From an uncultured Lachnospiraceae bacterium (GTDB taxonomy: Bacteria; Bacillota; Clostridia; Lachnospirales; Lachnospiraceae), in NCBI GenBank assembly GCA_910579495.1, contig CAJTVD010000011.1:3015-67014 (forward strand): DNA of 64,000 nt. Reading direction: 5' to 3'. Positions within the stretch are counted from its first letter, which is position 1. The number at the start of each line of letters is the position of its first letter. A model generated the notes under the pieces. The model ran no database searches and had not been told where the DNA came from. It worked only from the letters and a program-made list of their open reading frames with translations. Positions 43,914 through 53,418 of the stretch are shown piece by piece. Position numbers and translations under genes: made by a program.

Positions 43914-44258
43914 TTATTTTCCGCTCTGTGCCTCCCGCTCACCAAGAGCCAGGATAAAACTGTTGATAATATCCTCCAGGTGGCGGTATTGTGCGGGAGG
44001 AAGGTCTGAGATTTTAGAGAGCAGGACAGAATAGTCGCCTCCGTTTATTTCACCCAGGAGCAGGTAGTCGGTGCTGATGTCAAGGGCGGAGCAGACCCGG
44101 ATGATATTTTCCGGGCGCAGGGCTTTTTTGCCAAGCTCTGCGGAGGAGACGGTCTGGGGCGTGATGCCTGCTTTCTCCGCCAGCTCTTCCTGCGTCAGAC
44201 GGAGCTGTTTTCTGCGGTTTAGTATGCGGTTGCCAATCTGTTTCAGTAAATTGTCCAT
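43914..44258 (-). CDS. XRE-family transcriptional regulator
   Basis: 114 residues, helix-turn-helix near the N-terminus: KQLRLTQEELAEKAGITPQT then VSSAELGKKALRPENI; the C-terminal 45 residues may dimerise. It is convergent with the ParR-like gene and divergent from the gene at 44413. An inverted repeat at 44283-44333 in the shared promoter region is a likely operator, making it a candidate repressor of the element. Confidence 0.85.
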   Translation of the reverse strand: MDNLLKQIGNRILNRRKQLRLTQEELAEKAGITPQTVSSAELGKKALRPENIIRVCSALDISTDYLLLGEINGGDYSVLLSKISDLPPAQYRHLEDIINSFILALGEREAQSGK

Positions 44259-44282
44259 TCCCCACCCTCCTTGCTATGGACT

Positions 44283-44352
44283 AATTTTATCTGCTATGAT
44301 ATAAATAATTAAGCGATTATGGTTGATAAAATTCTTCTATGGCATATATAAT
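44283..44352 (+). promoter_or_regulatory. Divergent promoter/operator region
   Basis: AATTTTATC (44283-44291) is repeated inverted as GATAAAATT (44325-44333). The second arm overlaps TTGATA (44323-44328), which with TATAAT at 44347-44352 and an 18-base spacer forms a rightward promoter for the gene at 44413. Binding of the adjacent XRE regulator is plausible. Confidence 0.5.
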
Positions 44353-44412
44353 GGACGGTAAAGGTAAAAATATAAGAGAATGTAGAAAATATAAGAAGAA
44401 AGGGAGAATACT

Positions 44413-44772
44413 ATGTTAAATGATGTATGGTTAAAGATAGCCCAGTTCTTAGGCACACTGAACGGGGAGAACGTGAAACGGGAGAGCTATGTGCGCACTC
44501 CGGAATATGAGGCGGCTCTGGAGGCATGGAAGGAAACGGAGCAGGAATGGGAGGCATTCCTGGAAACACTGCCTGCAGAGGGGCAGGAAAAGGCAGAGAA
44601 GATGAAAGAGCGGCTGGAGGATTTTGCATCCGCCCAAGAGAAGCGTGCCTATATTCAGGGATACGTGGACTGTGTGCAGGCGCTGTACCACATGGGGCTT
44701 CTGAAAGAGAACGAGGGGTTGAAATGGGCGGAGAAACTAGAATTGCATCAAGAAGTGCATAAAGGGAAATGA
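44413..44772 (+). CDS. Acidic element protein of unknown function
   Basis: 119 residues, mostly helical and acidic (EYEAALEAWKETEQEWEAFL, EGQEKAEKMKERLEDFA), with AAAGGGAGA upstream of ATG 44413. A conserved-looking EKRAYIQGYVDCVQALYHMG lies in the C-terminal half. Expressed from its own promoter opposite the XRE regulator. Function unknown. Confidence 0.6.
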   Translation: MLNDVWLKIAQFLGTLNGENVKRESYVRTPEYEAALEAWKETEQEWEAFLETLPAEGQEKAEKMKERLEDFASAQEKRAYIQGYVDCVQALYHMGLLKENEGLKWAEKLELHQEVHKGK

Positions 44773-44799
44773 TATTCCCTCCGCTTAGAGGAAACAGGG

Positions 44800-44939
44800 C
44801 ATCCTGTTTTCCTATTTGTCCTCTTCGCCACCAAAAACGCATAACTGATGCCTGGCACATCCGACAAAGCTCGCAGCTCAATATCCGTAACGTGCTGCTT
44901 GTTGGTTTCAATGCGTGTAATTATGCTTATGTACGACAA
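44800..44939 (-). pseudogene. Remnant of an XRE regulator
   Basis: On the minus strand a frame reads ITRIETNKQHVTDIELRALS followed by GISYAFL, matching the last part of an XRE helix-turn-helix (the -SRIE-, DIELRALA and GISYDFL segments of such proteins). The recognition-helix half is missing and no ribosome site is found, so it is probably a decayed gene at a module junction. Confidence 0.45.
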
Positions 44940-44996
44940 AGAAAAAACAATCAGCGGTATGGTGGAATATTTATCGACATTCTGATAACAGAAATT

Positions 44997-46301
44997 TTAT
45001 TGTTTTAGAGTGATAATTGAATGGAAAGTCAGAGTGTCATCATTATAATACATTTGAATATCACCATGATATTTGCGGACAGTTCTTCGGATGCTTTTCA
45101 GACCAAAACCATGCCTGCGTTTATCTGCTTTATTAGTAGAAAGCATCTTCGATGAATCAGAAAAAGGATTTTTCCTGCTGGAGTTTATAATAGTTATCAC
45201 AACGAATGGCGTTTTGGCTCTTTGGCTTGTGCTGATTTCGATAAAGGATTCCGGAATACCGGATGCTGCTTCAAGGGCATTGTCTAACAGGTTGCAGAAC
45301 AGGGAGGTAAGGTCAGAATCTGTAATAAAATCCACTGTCCCGCATCTGATATCAGTATGGAAAGAAATTTTTTGGCGGTCACACTGACGTTTATAACGGC
45401 ACAGGATAGCGCTCAGCATTTCGTTGTCACACAAATGGGCGGTTTCCTTCAGGTCTGAGGACAGCATGAGCTGTTTAATATAGGCGCTGATTTTATCAGA
45501 TTCCTTTTTGTCATTCAACATGTCAATGGACTGCAAATGTTTTTTGATATCATGGATCAGAATATTCTGATTCTCGCTTTGTGAGAGCAGCATTCCATAG
45601 TATTCTGCCGCATTTGCTTCCTTTTGAAGCAGTAACTGCATATCCGTAAATTCTATATTCTTTGTTTGATTGTATTGATAGATTCCAAATACAAGGAGAT
45701 TGGATATCAACAGAAAAACGGCTCCCATGGCAACCATCCAGTCAAGTGATTGCGGGAGGGAAACCGATTCGCCGATACTTATAAGCGTAAACATAATAAA
45801 AATAGAGGTTACAGGGATAAAAACAAAAAGGAAAACAGAACGGTCATACTGCTCCGCATTCTTTTTTTGTTTTTTCATCAGGTGCATCAATATAAAAGTT
45901 ACAGCAAAAAATATGAGCTTGCTAAAAACCGAAAACAATAAAAGATGATAAAAGTCCCTGCTATTGTTGAGAAAATGAGGGGCGAACCGCTTGGTAATCC
46001 CGTAAACAATCAGTTCGCTCGTTGTCATAACAGCTGTCAGTATGGAGGCATGAAATACTGCTGTGTACCAGTTTGGACAGCACTGTATAATCAGGAAAAT
46101 AAAATTCAGTAAGAAATATAAAGTGGTATTGAACCATACAGATTCAAACAGTGACACGCCAAACAGGATAAAATAGAAACCGCATAACATAAGCATCTTT
46201 TCCCGGGGCTTGCGCCTGGCAGAAAACAGGTGGGAAGAGTACTGCCAAAGTATCATTGCCTCCACAAGAAAACTGAAAAAATAGCAGATGATATTTTTCA
46301 T
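44997..46301 (-). CDS. AgrC-like sensor histidine kinase
   Basis: 434 residues. The first 215 form about six membrane helices (for example FILFGVSLFESVWF, FILMHLMKKQ, AVFLLISNLLVFGIY). The cytosolic part has the phosphoacceptor box NILIHDIKKHLQSID near residue 250 and a GHKL ATPase domain (NLLDNALEAASG near 342, GFGLKSIRRTVRKYHGD near 397). It pairs with the LytTR regulator directly upstream (5 bases). Such pairs sense peptides or envelope stress. No autoinducer peptide gene was seen nearby. Confidence 0.88.
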   Translation of the reverse strand: MKNIICYFFSFLVEAMILWQYSSHLFSARRKPREKMLMLCGFYFILFGVSLFESVWFNTTLYFLLNFIFLIIQCCPNWYTAVFHASILTAVMTTSELIVYGITKRFAPHFLNNSRDFYHLLLFSVFSKLIFFAVTFILMHLMKKQKKNAEQYDRSVFLFVFIPVTSIFIMFTLISIGESVSLPQSLDWMVAMGAVFLLISNLLVFGIYQYNQTKNIEFTDMQLLLQKEANAAEYYGMLLSQSENQNILIHDIKKHLQSIDMLNDKKESDKISAYIKQLMLSSDLKETAHLCDNEMLSAILCRYKRQCDRQKISFHTDIRCGTVDFITDSDLTSLFCNLLDNALEAASGIPESFIEISTSQRAKTPFVVITIINSSRKNPFSDSSKMLSTNKADKRRHGFGLKSIRRTVRKYHGDIQMYYNDDTLTFHSIITLKQ

Positions 46302-46306
46302 TTGAT

Positions 46307-47011
46307 TTACCTCGTGCTTTCCAAATAAAGGAGATAGGCTTCTTTAAATAAGCTATATTTTCTTTTGGTCAGGTAAGCGGACAGCCCGGCAGTCATATAA
46401 ATAAGATTGCGGTCAAAATTCGTGACATGTTCAAAATTGATAATGAAACTGCGGTGTGTCTGGAAAAAAAGGTTTTTGGGGAGAAGCTCCAGCCAATACT
46501 GCATATTGTGGACAGATTCAAAATCACACAGGGTTGTATGCACCGTTACTTTTCTGCCCTGTGCTTCTACCGCTATGACTGAAGATGCCGGAAGGGTATG
46601 CACACCCTGTTTTGTTTCGATTGGAAGATTGATGGCCATGGTGGTATATAAATCAATGGCGTCTTTCATGTTACGAAAAAACCGGTGGATATCCAAGGGT
46701 TTTGACAGGTAACGGAATACATGGAAGCGCATGGCATCATCCAGATATTGGGAGTAAGAGGTAACAACAAAAATAATAATGTTGTCATTTGCCCTTTTTA
46801 ATTCATTGCCGACATAGATGCCGTTGATTCCCGGCATCTCAATATCAAGGAAAAGGATATCTTTTTCCCCGGTGTCTGCAAGCAGCGATTCACCGTCAGA
46901 AAAGCAGGCGATTTCGGGACATTTTAAACTGATGTTTTTAAAAAAGTTCCTGATATATTTTTGAAGCTGTTCAACTACAAGCGAATCATCGTCACAAATG
47001 AGTATTCGCAT
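46307..47011 (-). CDS. LytTR-family response regulator
   Basis: 234 residues from ATG 47011 (AGAGGTG 5 bases upstream; an ATG at 47029 is an alternative). Receiver domain with ILICDDDSLVVEQLQ and phosphoacceptor ILFLDIEMPGINGI near residue 53, then a LytTR DNA-binding domain (SVIAVEAQGRKVTVHT, FFQTHRSFIINFEHV). It should act with the kinase that follows, probably on the divergent lipoprotein/ABC operon starting at 47296. Confidence 0.9.
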   Translation of the reverse strand: MRILICDDDSLVVEQLQKYIRNFFKNISLKCPEIACFSDGESLLADTGEKDILFLDIEMPGINGIYVGNELKRANDNIIIFVVTSYSQYLDDAMRFHVFRYLSKPLDIHRFFRNMKDAIDLYTTMAINLPIETKQGVHTLPASSVIAVEAQGRKVTVHTTLCDFESVHNMQYWLELLPKNLFFQTHRSFIINFEHVTNFDRNLIYMTAGLSAYLTKRKYSLFKEAYLLYLESTR

Positions 47012-47295
47012 TTTCGCACCTCTTTTCATTACATTTGCTATATATAAATTCTTTTACATTATACTATAAAGGATAAGAGAATACAAAAAAATTGCATGAA
47101 AAGGCATTTTTTAGAGGATTTTGGGGTTTGGAAAAAGAATCAGGAAGGTTAGGGTGAATATTGGAAGAATGACCAAATAGAGACAAAACATGTCGTTTGA
47201 TGCAGAAAGGGTTGAAGTTATGACAGAGACATGGATAATGAGAGTTGTCATTGACTTCAACAGAATTTTAAGGAAAAAGGAGTATGGTTATTGTT

Positions 47296-48468
47296 ATGAA
47301 AAAGAACATTTCAAAAAAGATGTTTGCATTGTCTGTGCTTATGTCCGCCGGTATTCTGATGACTGGCTGTTCCGGTACGGCAGCAGAACCCTCTGAGAGC
47401 ACACCGGCCGGAAGCTGCACAGAGGAGGCGCAGGAGAATGCCTGGAGTGCAGGAGGGGAGGAATCCGGAACAAACCATATCAGCGAGAAGTTGTCCGATC
47501 AGCTGGTTATTGACGCGGAGGTGGTTTTGCCGAAAGAGCAGGGATACAGCGTGTATGCGTTGACAGAGAAAGCGTTTCCGAGAGAAGAGTTGGATGTTTT
47601 TTCCGGAATGTCGGAAGCAGGCGTAACGGATCACCCGGAATGGACGGGAGCCTATTCCGCAGAAACGAAAGAGGGCGGATACTTTAGTACGGATCCCCTG
47701 GGTAATTTTACATATGCTAGGGACGAGGAAAGGGACGATTACATTGTATCTCTGGTGGAATCCGCATATTATAATGCCGGCAGTTGTTCTTTCCGGAAGG
47801 AAGAAATACAGGATTTGTCCTTTCTGAACGCAGAGGAATCCGTTCAGATGGGAAAGGAAAAGGTGAAAGAACTGACAGGACAGGATTCGGAGGTTCTTGC
47901 TGCTTATGCCCTAAATCAAAAAGAACTAACGGAGTTGGATGAGAAGTACAGGCAGACACAGAACTACCAGGAAGATGCACAGAGAGGAAAAACAGCCACG
48001 GTCGATGACTGGTCGGACGCAGATGAGATGTACTATATGGAGTATGAACTGACGAAGGAAGGTCTGCCAATCTACAGCGGCATCAATGAGCCGGGCATAT
48101 CCATGGCGGTGGAAACCTATTGGACGGCTGAAAGCCGGATTACGATGTTGCTTGATCAGGATGGGATTCGCTATATAGCCGTCAGGGGTGGATTTTTTGA
48201 TGCCAGCCCGGAAGCAGAGGCGCAGACAATTATTTCAGCGGAGGCAGCGCTGGAAGCGGTAAAGGAAATTTATGAGAATACCATATTGGACTCGCAGGTT
48301 ACAATCTCCCGGATATGGCTGGAGTATGTTGTTGTACCAGACTGGAAAGAGACGGAACAGTATAAGCTGGCGCCTTATTGGTGTGTGCAGATAGATTCGC
48401 CTTCGGGAAACAGCAGCGCCGAGCGAATCAATGCGATAACGGGAGGGAATCTGGCCTATGGAGAATAA
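47296..48468 (+). CDS. Secreted lipoprotein of an ABC export operon
   Basis: 390 residues with a signal peptide and lipobox (LMSAGILMTGCSG; the cysteine is the lipidation site). The mature part is acidic and soluble, with KEQGYSVYALTEKAFPREEL and a PepSY-like second half of uncertain identity (VSLAEEA-type helices, AYWCVQIDSPSG near the end). ATG 47296 gives the best signal peptide; ATG 47284 lies directly against AAGGAG. The gene overlaps the permease gene that follows by 11 bases and is divergent from the LytTR pair. Confidence 0.75.
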   Translation: MKKNISKKMFALSVLMSAGILMTGCSGTAAEPSESTPAGSCTEEAQENAWSAGGEESGTNHISEKLSDQLVIDAEVVLPKEQGYSVYALTEKAFPREELDVFSGMSEAGVTDHPEWTGAYSAETKEGGYFSTDPLGNFTYARDEERDDYIVSLVESAYYNAGSCSFRKEEIQDLSFLNAEESVQMGKEKVKELTGQDSEVLAAYALNQKELTELDEKYRQTQNYQEDAQRGKTATVDDWSDADEMYYMEYELTKEGLPIYSGINEPGISMAVETYWTAESRITMLLDQDGIRYIAVRGGFFDASPEAEAQTIISAEAALEAVKEIYENTILDSQVTISRIWLEYVVVPDWKETEQYKLAPYWCVQIDSPSGNSSAERINAITGGNLAYGE

Positions 48469-49267
48469 CAGGGTATTGCCCCGCCTGCTTGGTGCCGAAT
48501 TTAAGAGAAGTCTGACAGTGAGATTTTTTCTTGTGCCGGTTGGTGTTGTGCTGTGTATCTGCCTGGACACCTGGAACCAGATACCATTTATGTGGACCTC
48601 CCCTGAGACTGTGGATGTATACTATTATTGGTGTAATTCTTTTATATTTGGCGGCTTTTATGGTATCTATGTGGTTCCAATGCTGGCGGAGCTTCCCTAT
48701 GCAGTAAGTTTTTGTGAGGAATACAATACGAATATGCTGAGGATGCTGCTTATGAAAACAGGGAAGAAGAAATACTGCATGTCCAAGGTGCTTACAACGT
48801 TCCTCTCAGGAGCTCTTCCGGTATCGGCAGGTGGGATTGCCTTTATCCTTCTGGCAAATTCTTTTATTCAGTTGTTTCATCGGGCCAGATTGCCGGAGAC
48901 AGAAGCTTTTCCTTTTTATGAATTTTTGTTGCAGGGTAATGTTGCCGGTTATTTTACAGCGGTTATCTTCCTTTTGTTCTTGACCGGAGGGTTATGGGCA
49001 ACGGCAGCTTTGCTGGTATCGTCATATTTCCCTAATATCTATGTGACGGCGGTCTCTCCTTTGATTCTGTCCTTTTTGACAGGTCGGGCTTATTTTGTTT
49101 TGAAGATTCCTGTTGGACTCCGGTTGGATTTATGGCTGCAGGGCAGAAGCTCCGTCGGTACGGATCGGCTCACCATTTTGTGTTCTGCGTTGGTGGTGTT
49201 GGGACTGACTGTGGGATTTGGCGTCCTGTTTTACCGGAAGCTGAAAGGGAGGGTGAAGAATGAGTAA
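48458..49267 (+). CDS. ABC transporter membrane subunit 1
   Basis: 269 residues with about six membrane helices (FFLVPVGVVLCICLD, FGGFYGIYVVPML, AVIFLLFLTGGLWATAALLV, LTILCSALVVLGLTVGFGVL). It resembles ABC-2-type permeases by topology. It overlaps the genes on both sides, indicating one translational unit with the lipoprotein, a second permease and the ATPase. Confidence 0.75.
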   Translation: MENNRVLPRLLGAEFKRSLTVRFFLVPVGVVLCICLDTWNQIPFMWTSPETVDVYYYWCNSFIFGGFYGIYVVPMLAELPYAVSFCEEYNTNMLRMLLMKTGKKKYCMSKVLTTFLSGALPVSAGGIAFILLANSFIQLFHRARLPETEAFPFYEFLLQGNVAGYFTAVIFLLFLTGGLWATAALLVSSYFPNIYVTAVSPLILSFLTGRAYFVLKIPVGLRLDLWLQGRSSVGTDRLTILCSALVVLGLTVGFGVLFYRKLKGRVKNE

Positions 49268-50105
49268 GGGAGTTCGGGTATTTTGCTTTCAGCTAAAGCA
49301 GGAATTAGTGCAAGTCAGGGTGCTGATTCTGTTCATGATTCTTGCTGTGTTTATCTATTCCTATCTGGAGCCGGTGGCTGATCTGGCGCAGGCGGCCTCA
49401 GAGAAAGTGAGTCCGTGGGCTTTTCCACATCTGATAAATGATTATATCTGCCAGATGGTTTTTCTGGTGAGTGCGGTTTTTCTGTTTAGCACAGCGCCCT
49501 TTGAAGGGAAGGCTCATTACTATATTATTCAACGTTCCGGGAGATTTTCATGGCAGTTGGGTAATGTACTGTATATTCTGGCATCTTCATTTTTGTTTGT
49601 GGGGGTTATATGGGTGTTTAGTGTTATCAGCCTGCTTTCACAAACCAGGTTTAGCGGCGACTGGGGAATCATCTGGGGGACGCTGGCAAGGACAAACGCG
49701 GGGAATCAGTATGGTGTACCGTTTACGGTGTTTGCTTATATTGTCGGTGTATTTTCGCCTGTGGAGGCGACTGCAATCAGCTTCCTGCTTGAGTGGGCGT
49801 GCGTTGCATGGATGGGGCTGGTGGTCTATTTGTTCAATTACATCACAAAAAAGATGACAGGGATATTGGTGGCATCTTTTTTTGTATTTCTGGATGTAAT
49901 GATCTACAATTCATGGACACCAAAGGCGTACCTTTTCTCGCCGGTGACGTTGGCACAATTGAAGGTGATGTCAGGGAACAACCTGTCTTATGGCGTATCT
50001 TTGGAATATGCGGTGGTGTTCTTTGCAGTGACAATCACGCTTTTTATTGTGATTTGCCTGGGGTCGGGAACTAAAAAAATAAAGAAATGGGGACAGCAAA
50101 AATGA
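49260..50105 (+). CDS. ABC transporter membrane subunit 2
   Basis: 281 residues with about six membrane helices (VLILFMILAVFIYSYL, MVFLVSAVFLFS, FLFVGVIWVFSVISLL, VVFFAVTITLFIVICLGSG). Overlaps permease 1 by 8 bases and the ATPase start by ATGA. The two small permeases probably form a heterodimer with the ATPase. Substrate unknown. Confidence 0.75.
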   Translation: MSKGVRVFCFQLKQELVQVRVLILFMILAVFIYSYLEPVADLAQAASEKVSPWAFPHLINDYICQMVFLVSAVFLFSTAPFEGKAHYYIIQRSGRFSWQLGNVLYILASSFLFVGVIWVFSVISLLSQTRFSGDWGIIWGTLARTNAGNQYGVPFTVFAYIVGVFSPVEATAISFLLEWACVAWMGLVVYLFNYITKKMTGILVASFFVFLDVMIYNSWTPKAYLFSPVTLAQLKVMSGNNLSYGVSLEYAVVFFAVTITLFIVICLGSGTKKIKKWGQQK

Positions 50106-50746
50106 ATGGCAGAAGGATTATCTTTAAAAATGTCTCTAAGACAATAGAGGAGCAGACGGTATTGAAGGACATTAATCTGGAGATACCAGAGCGGGGGATT
50201 TATGGGATTGTGGGAAGGAACGGTTCTGGGAAGACGGTGCTGATCAAGTGCCTCTGCGGGTTTATGTCTGTCACGGAAGGTGAGATATGGGTCGGGGAAA
50301 AACAGGTCGGGCGAGATGTGGAATTTGTCGAGGATATTGGCTTCATCATCGAGACACCAGGATTTTTGCCCAGAGAATCCGGATATCGGAATTTAAAATA
50401 TCTTGCCTCCATCCGAAATGTGGCTGGAAAGGAGCGGATCAGGGAGTGCATCACCATGGTTGGTCTTGACCCTGACGATAAGAAATGGGTTGGGAAATAT
50501 TCCCTGGGGATGCGCCAGCGGCTGGGTATTGCACAGGCTATCATGGAAAATCCCAGTCTGATTATCCTTGACGAGCCCATGAATGGACTGGATAATCACG
50601 GCGTGGAAGAGATACGAAAACTTCTGCTTGGGCTGAAAGAGGAGGGAAAGCTAATCCTCATCATCAGTCATAACCGGGAGGACATCAGGCTGCTCTGTGA
50701 CAGGGTGTATGAGATGGATATGGGAGTGCTGACACAAATAAAGTAA
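50102..50746 (+). CDS. ABC transporter ATP-binding protein
   Basis: 214 residues. Walker A GIVGRNGSGKTVLIK near residue 36, signature KYSLGMRQRLGIAQ near 133, Walker B LIILDEPMNGLD near 155 and switch histidine in IISHN near 190. Start ATG 50102 overlaps the preceding stop as ATGA. It energises the export system above; the target may be a peptide or lipid, not evident from sequence. Confidence 0.93.
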   Translation: MNGRRIIFKNVSKTIEEQTVLKDINLEIPERGIYGIVGRNGSGKTVLIKCLCGFMSVTEGEIWVGEKQVGRDVEFVEDIGFIIETPGFLPRESGYRNLKYLASIRNVAGKERIRECITMVGLDPDDKKWVGKYSLGMRQRLGIAQAIMENPSLIILDEPMNGLDNHGVEEIRKLLLGLKEEGKLILIISHNREDIRLLCDRVYEMDMGVLTQIK

Positions 50747-50766
50747 AATATGATATAATTTTTTCT

Positions 50767-50799
50767 TGTGAGATTTTCGTAACATTTCAATGATACTAT
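50767..50799 (+). promoter_or_regulatory. Direct-repeat promoter A (before response regulator)
   Basis: Two 11-base direct repeats, TGTGAGATTTT and CGTAACATTTC (50767-50788), then 5 bases and the -10-like TACTAT (50794-50799). The repeats occupy the -35 region, as in promoters activated by OmpR-family regulators. The same layout occurs at 55140 and 59169. Confidence 0.65.
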
Positions 50800-50836
50800 C
50801 CATGATAGAAGAATAGAACTGGAAGGATGTGAACGT

Positions 50837-51520
50837 ATGCGGCTCTTAGTGGTGGAGGATGACCGGCTTTTGAACAATACACTGTGCTACAATCTTTCTG
50901 CGTCCGGCTATACTGTAGATTCCGCTGTGACAAGTGCGGAGGCGGTTCGTTTCTTTGAAGCGCAGGACTATGACCTGATTGTGCTGGATGTGAACCTGCC
51001 GGATGGAAACGGGTTTGATTTCTGCGAACAGATCAAGGAGCGCCGCCCTGATACTGCTGTGATTTTTCTGACGGCAAATGACATGGAAAGCGATATGCTG
51101 AAAGGGTTTGAGCTGGGCGCGGATGATTATGTAACAAAACCCTTTCCCATCAGTGTATTCCGTAAAAAGATATCGGCTCTGCTTGGCCGCATCCAAAAGC
51201 AGACAGGCGGCGACTGCTATGCGGACGGTACGCTGTCCATCAATTTCTCGGAGCTGACCGCAGAACTGTCCGGGGAGTCAATTACGTTTACGCCGCTAGA
51301 ATATAGACTACTGAAAGTGCTGGTGAGAAATCCCAAAATCGTTTTGACTCGTCAGATGCTTCTTGAAAAGCTGTGGGATGCGGACGAAAATTTTGTGGAT
51401 GAACACACTCTGACGGTTACGATCAGCCGCATCCGGGGTAAAATTGAAGTGGACGGCCTGCAATATATCAAAACAGTTTACGGCATGGGCTATATGTGGA
51501 TTGGAGGGCTGAAAAAGTGA
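50837..51520 (+). CDS. OmpR-family response regulator
   Basis: 227 residues. Receiver domain (LLVVEDDRLLNNTL, phosphoacceptor LIVLDVNLPDGNGF near residue 52, FLTANDMES, YVTKPFPISVF) and a winged-helix DNA-binding domain (FTPLEYRLLKVLVRN, LTRQMLLEKLWD, HTLTVTISRIRGKI). Preceded by AAGGATG. Followed with GTGA overlap by its histidine kinase. Likely binds the 11-base direct repeats found here and at two other promoters. Confidence 0.93.
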   Translation: MRLLVVEDDRLLNNTLCYNLSASGYTVDSAVTSAEAVRFFEAQDYDLIVLDVNLPDGNGFDFCEQIKERRPDTAVIFLTANDMESDMLKGFELGADDYVTKPFPISVFRKKISALLGRIQKQTGGDCYADGTLSINFSELTAELSGESITFTPLEYRLLKVLVRNPKIVLTRQMLLEKLWDADENFVDEHTLTVTISRIRGKIEVDGLQYIKTVYGMGYMWIGGLKK

Positions 51521-52542
51521 AAGGGCTTTCTGTCAATCGGGCCTGTGCCATAGGGACGGCCTTTTTATGTGGCATTTCGCTGGCTGCCCTTGCTGCGGTG
51601 TATCTGCTTACCGGGAACCTGATTCTTGTCTGGCTGGGCCTGCTGTTTACCATTCTGGTTTTTGCCTGCGTTGCTGTTTTTGTGGCGTTTCTCCGCCGCA
51701 AGCTGGTATTATTTTCGGACAGCCTTTGCCGGACGATGGATGATATGCTGGATGGGGCGGCCCCACCGCCGCAAATTCATGAGGAAGAAAATCTGTTTTA
51801 CAAAATCAATCACCGGCTGCTGCGTCTGTATGAAGTCATGCGGGAGAATCGGGAGCGTGTGGCGAAAGACCGGGCTGATTTGCAGGAACTGATTTCCGAC
51901 ATATCCCATCAGGTGAAAACGCCGATTGCCAACCTCCAGATGGTAAACGCCACGTTGCTTGAACAGTCCGTGCCGGAGGAAAAACAGCGGGAGTTTTTAC
52001 AGGCATCCAGCGGACAGCTTGATAAGCTGGATTTTCTTATGCAGGCTATGATAAAGACCTCCCGGCTGGAAACCGGCGTGATTTCTCTGGACAGAAAAAT
52101 ACAGCCGCTCTATGATACCCTTGCGGCGGCGCTGGGCGGTATCCTGCTTAACGCCGAAAAGAAAAATATTCATGTAAGTGTGGATTGCCCGCCTGATCTG
52201 GCGCTGGCCCATGACAGGAAATGGACCGGCGAGGCTCTGTTCAATATTCTGGATAATGCTGTAAAGTACACGCCGGAGGGCGGCACGATTTGCGTCACCG
52301 TCCAAAGCTGGGAGCTGTATGTGAAAATCGACATTGCGGACAGTGGGAAGGGAATTGCGGAAAACCGGCAGGGCATGATCTTCAAACGATTCTACCGGGA
52401 AGAGGAAGTACACGATGTGGACGGCATCGGCATCGGGCTGTATCTGGTTCGTGAGATCGTCACCATGCAGGGCGGCTATATCAAGGTATCTTCCGCTGTG
52501 GGATACGGCTCTGTATTTTCCATATTCCTTCCCTATGGTTAA
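51517..52542 (+). CDS. Sensor histidine kinase (VanS/BceS-like)
   Basis: 341 residues from GTG 51517, overlapping the regulator stop, with GGAGGG 8 bases upstream. Two membrane helices near the N-terminus (CGISLAALAAVYLLTG and LLFTILVFACVAVFVAFL) enclose a very short outside loop, as in kinases that sense through a transporter. HisKA box ELISDISHQVKTPIANL near residue 128; HATPase with NILDNAVKYTPEGG and DGIGIGLYLVREIV near 305. The expected partner transporter downstream is only a fragment. Confidence 0.92.
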   Translation: MKGLSVNRACAIGTAFLCGISLAALAAVYLLTGNLILVWLGLLFTILVFACVAVFVAFLRRKLVLFSDSLCRTMDDMLDGAAPPPQIHEEENLFYKINHRLLRLYEVMRENRERVAKDRADLQELISDISHQVKTPIANLQMVNATLLEQSVPEEKQREFLQASSGQLDKLDFLMQAMIKTSRLETGVISLDRKIQPLYDTLAAALGGILLNAEKKNIHVSVDCPPDLALAHDRKWTGEALFNILDNAVKYTPEGGTICVTVQSWELYVKIDIADSGKGIAENRQGMIFKRFYREEEVHDVDGIGIGLYLVREIVTMQGGYIKVSSAVGYGSVFSIFLPYG

Positions 52543-52573
52543 AATTCCGGAAACGGGAGAGTGAAACGCTTTG

Positions 52574-53326
52574 ATGGAATTTACCATTTATTCTGATGTG
52601 GGGGAAAATGACCTTCTGGACGGGGGAATGGCAAAAACAGTCTGTGCAACCGTGGTGGATAATTATCCGTTAGATATGCTTCCGCTTGATTCTACACCGG
52701 AATACTTATTTTTTATGGTGATTCCATGGTCAATGAACGCTGATTTTGACGGATTAACGGGATTCTCTAAATCAGGTCTGACTTTTTGGACGGATACGCC
52801 TGCGCAGACAATGGCGCAGATTCAGTCTGAAATTACAGATGCGGGGATTGCCTATGATTATACGCTTATAAATCTATCTTCCGCAGTTGATCTGTTCCGG
52901 AGCATCACTTTTGTTGTAGATGTGTTTATTTACGCCTTTGGAGCTATGATTTCCTTGATTGCGGTTGCAAATGTATTTAATACGATTTCAACAAACATTC
53001 GCATCAGGAGGCGGGAACTTGCCATGCTGCGTTCGGTTGGAATGTCGGAACATGGTTTTAACCGGATGATGAATTTCGAGTGTTTCTTTTATGGATTGCG
53101 CACGATTCTGTTTGGAGTGCCGATTGCGGGTATTCTTTCATGGCTGATTTATAAAGGGCTGGTTACGAATGAACAACTTGAAGGATTTTCGTATCGTTTT
53201 CCGTGGCAAAGCATGATAATCAGCGTATTAGGTGTATTTTGTATTGTTTTTATTACAATGTTGTATGCTACCAGCAAAATCAGGAAAGAAAATATTATTG
53301 ATGCACTTAGAGATGACATGGCTTAG
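52574..53326 (+). pseudogene. 5'-truncated FtsX-type ABC permease
   Basis: About 250 codons equal to the C-terminal end of a MacB/BceB-like permease: FRSITFVVDVFIYAFGAMIS, the conserved RRRELAMLRSVGMSEHGF and the last two helices. It resembles the last part of the complete permease at 59911. A stop codon lies in frame 10 bases before the first ATG, no ATPase gene accompanies it, and the normal 400-600 N-terminal residues are missing. A deletion after the kinase gene is the simplest explanation. A product could still be made from ATG 52574. Confidence 0.7.
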
Positions 53327-53363
53327 CAAGGATGGGAAATGCTATTGTTTAGAAATATTATCT

Positions 53364-53404
53364 GCCATTTTGCAGGCAGCTTGATAGTCTGGCTGCAAGA
53401 TGGC
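53364..53404 (+). terminator. Hairpin between permease remnant and DUF218 gene
   Basis: GCCATTTTGCAG pairs with CTGCAAGATGGC (one G-U pair) around a 17-base loop. There is no T-run; the ribosome site AAGGAG of the next gene follows by 2 bases. It may be a degraded terminator or affect translation. Confidence 0.4.
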
Positions 53405-53418
53405 ATAAGGAGTATATT

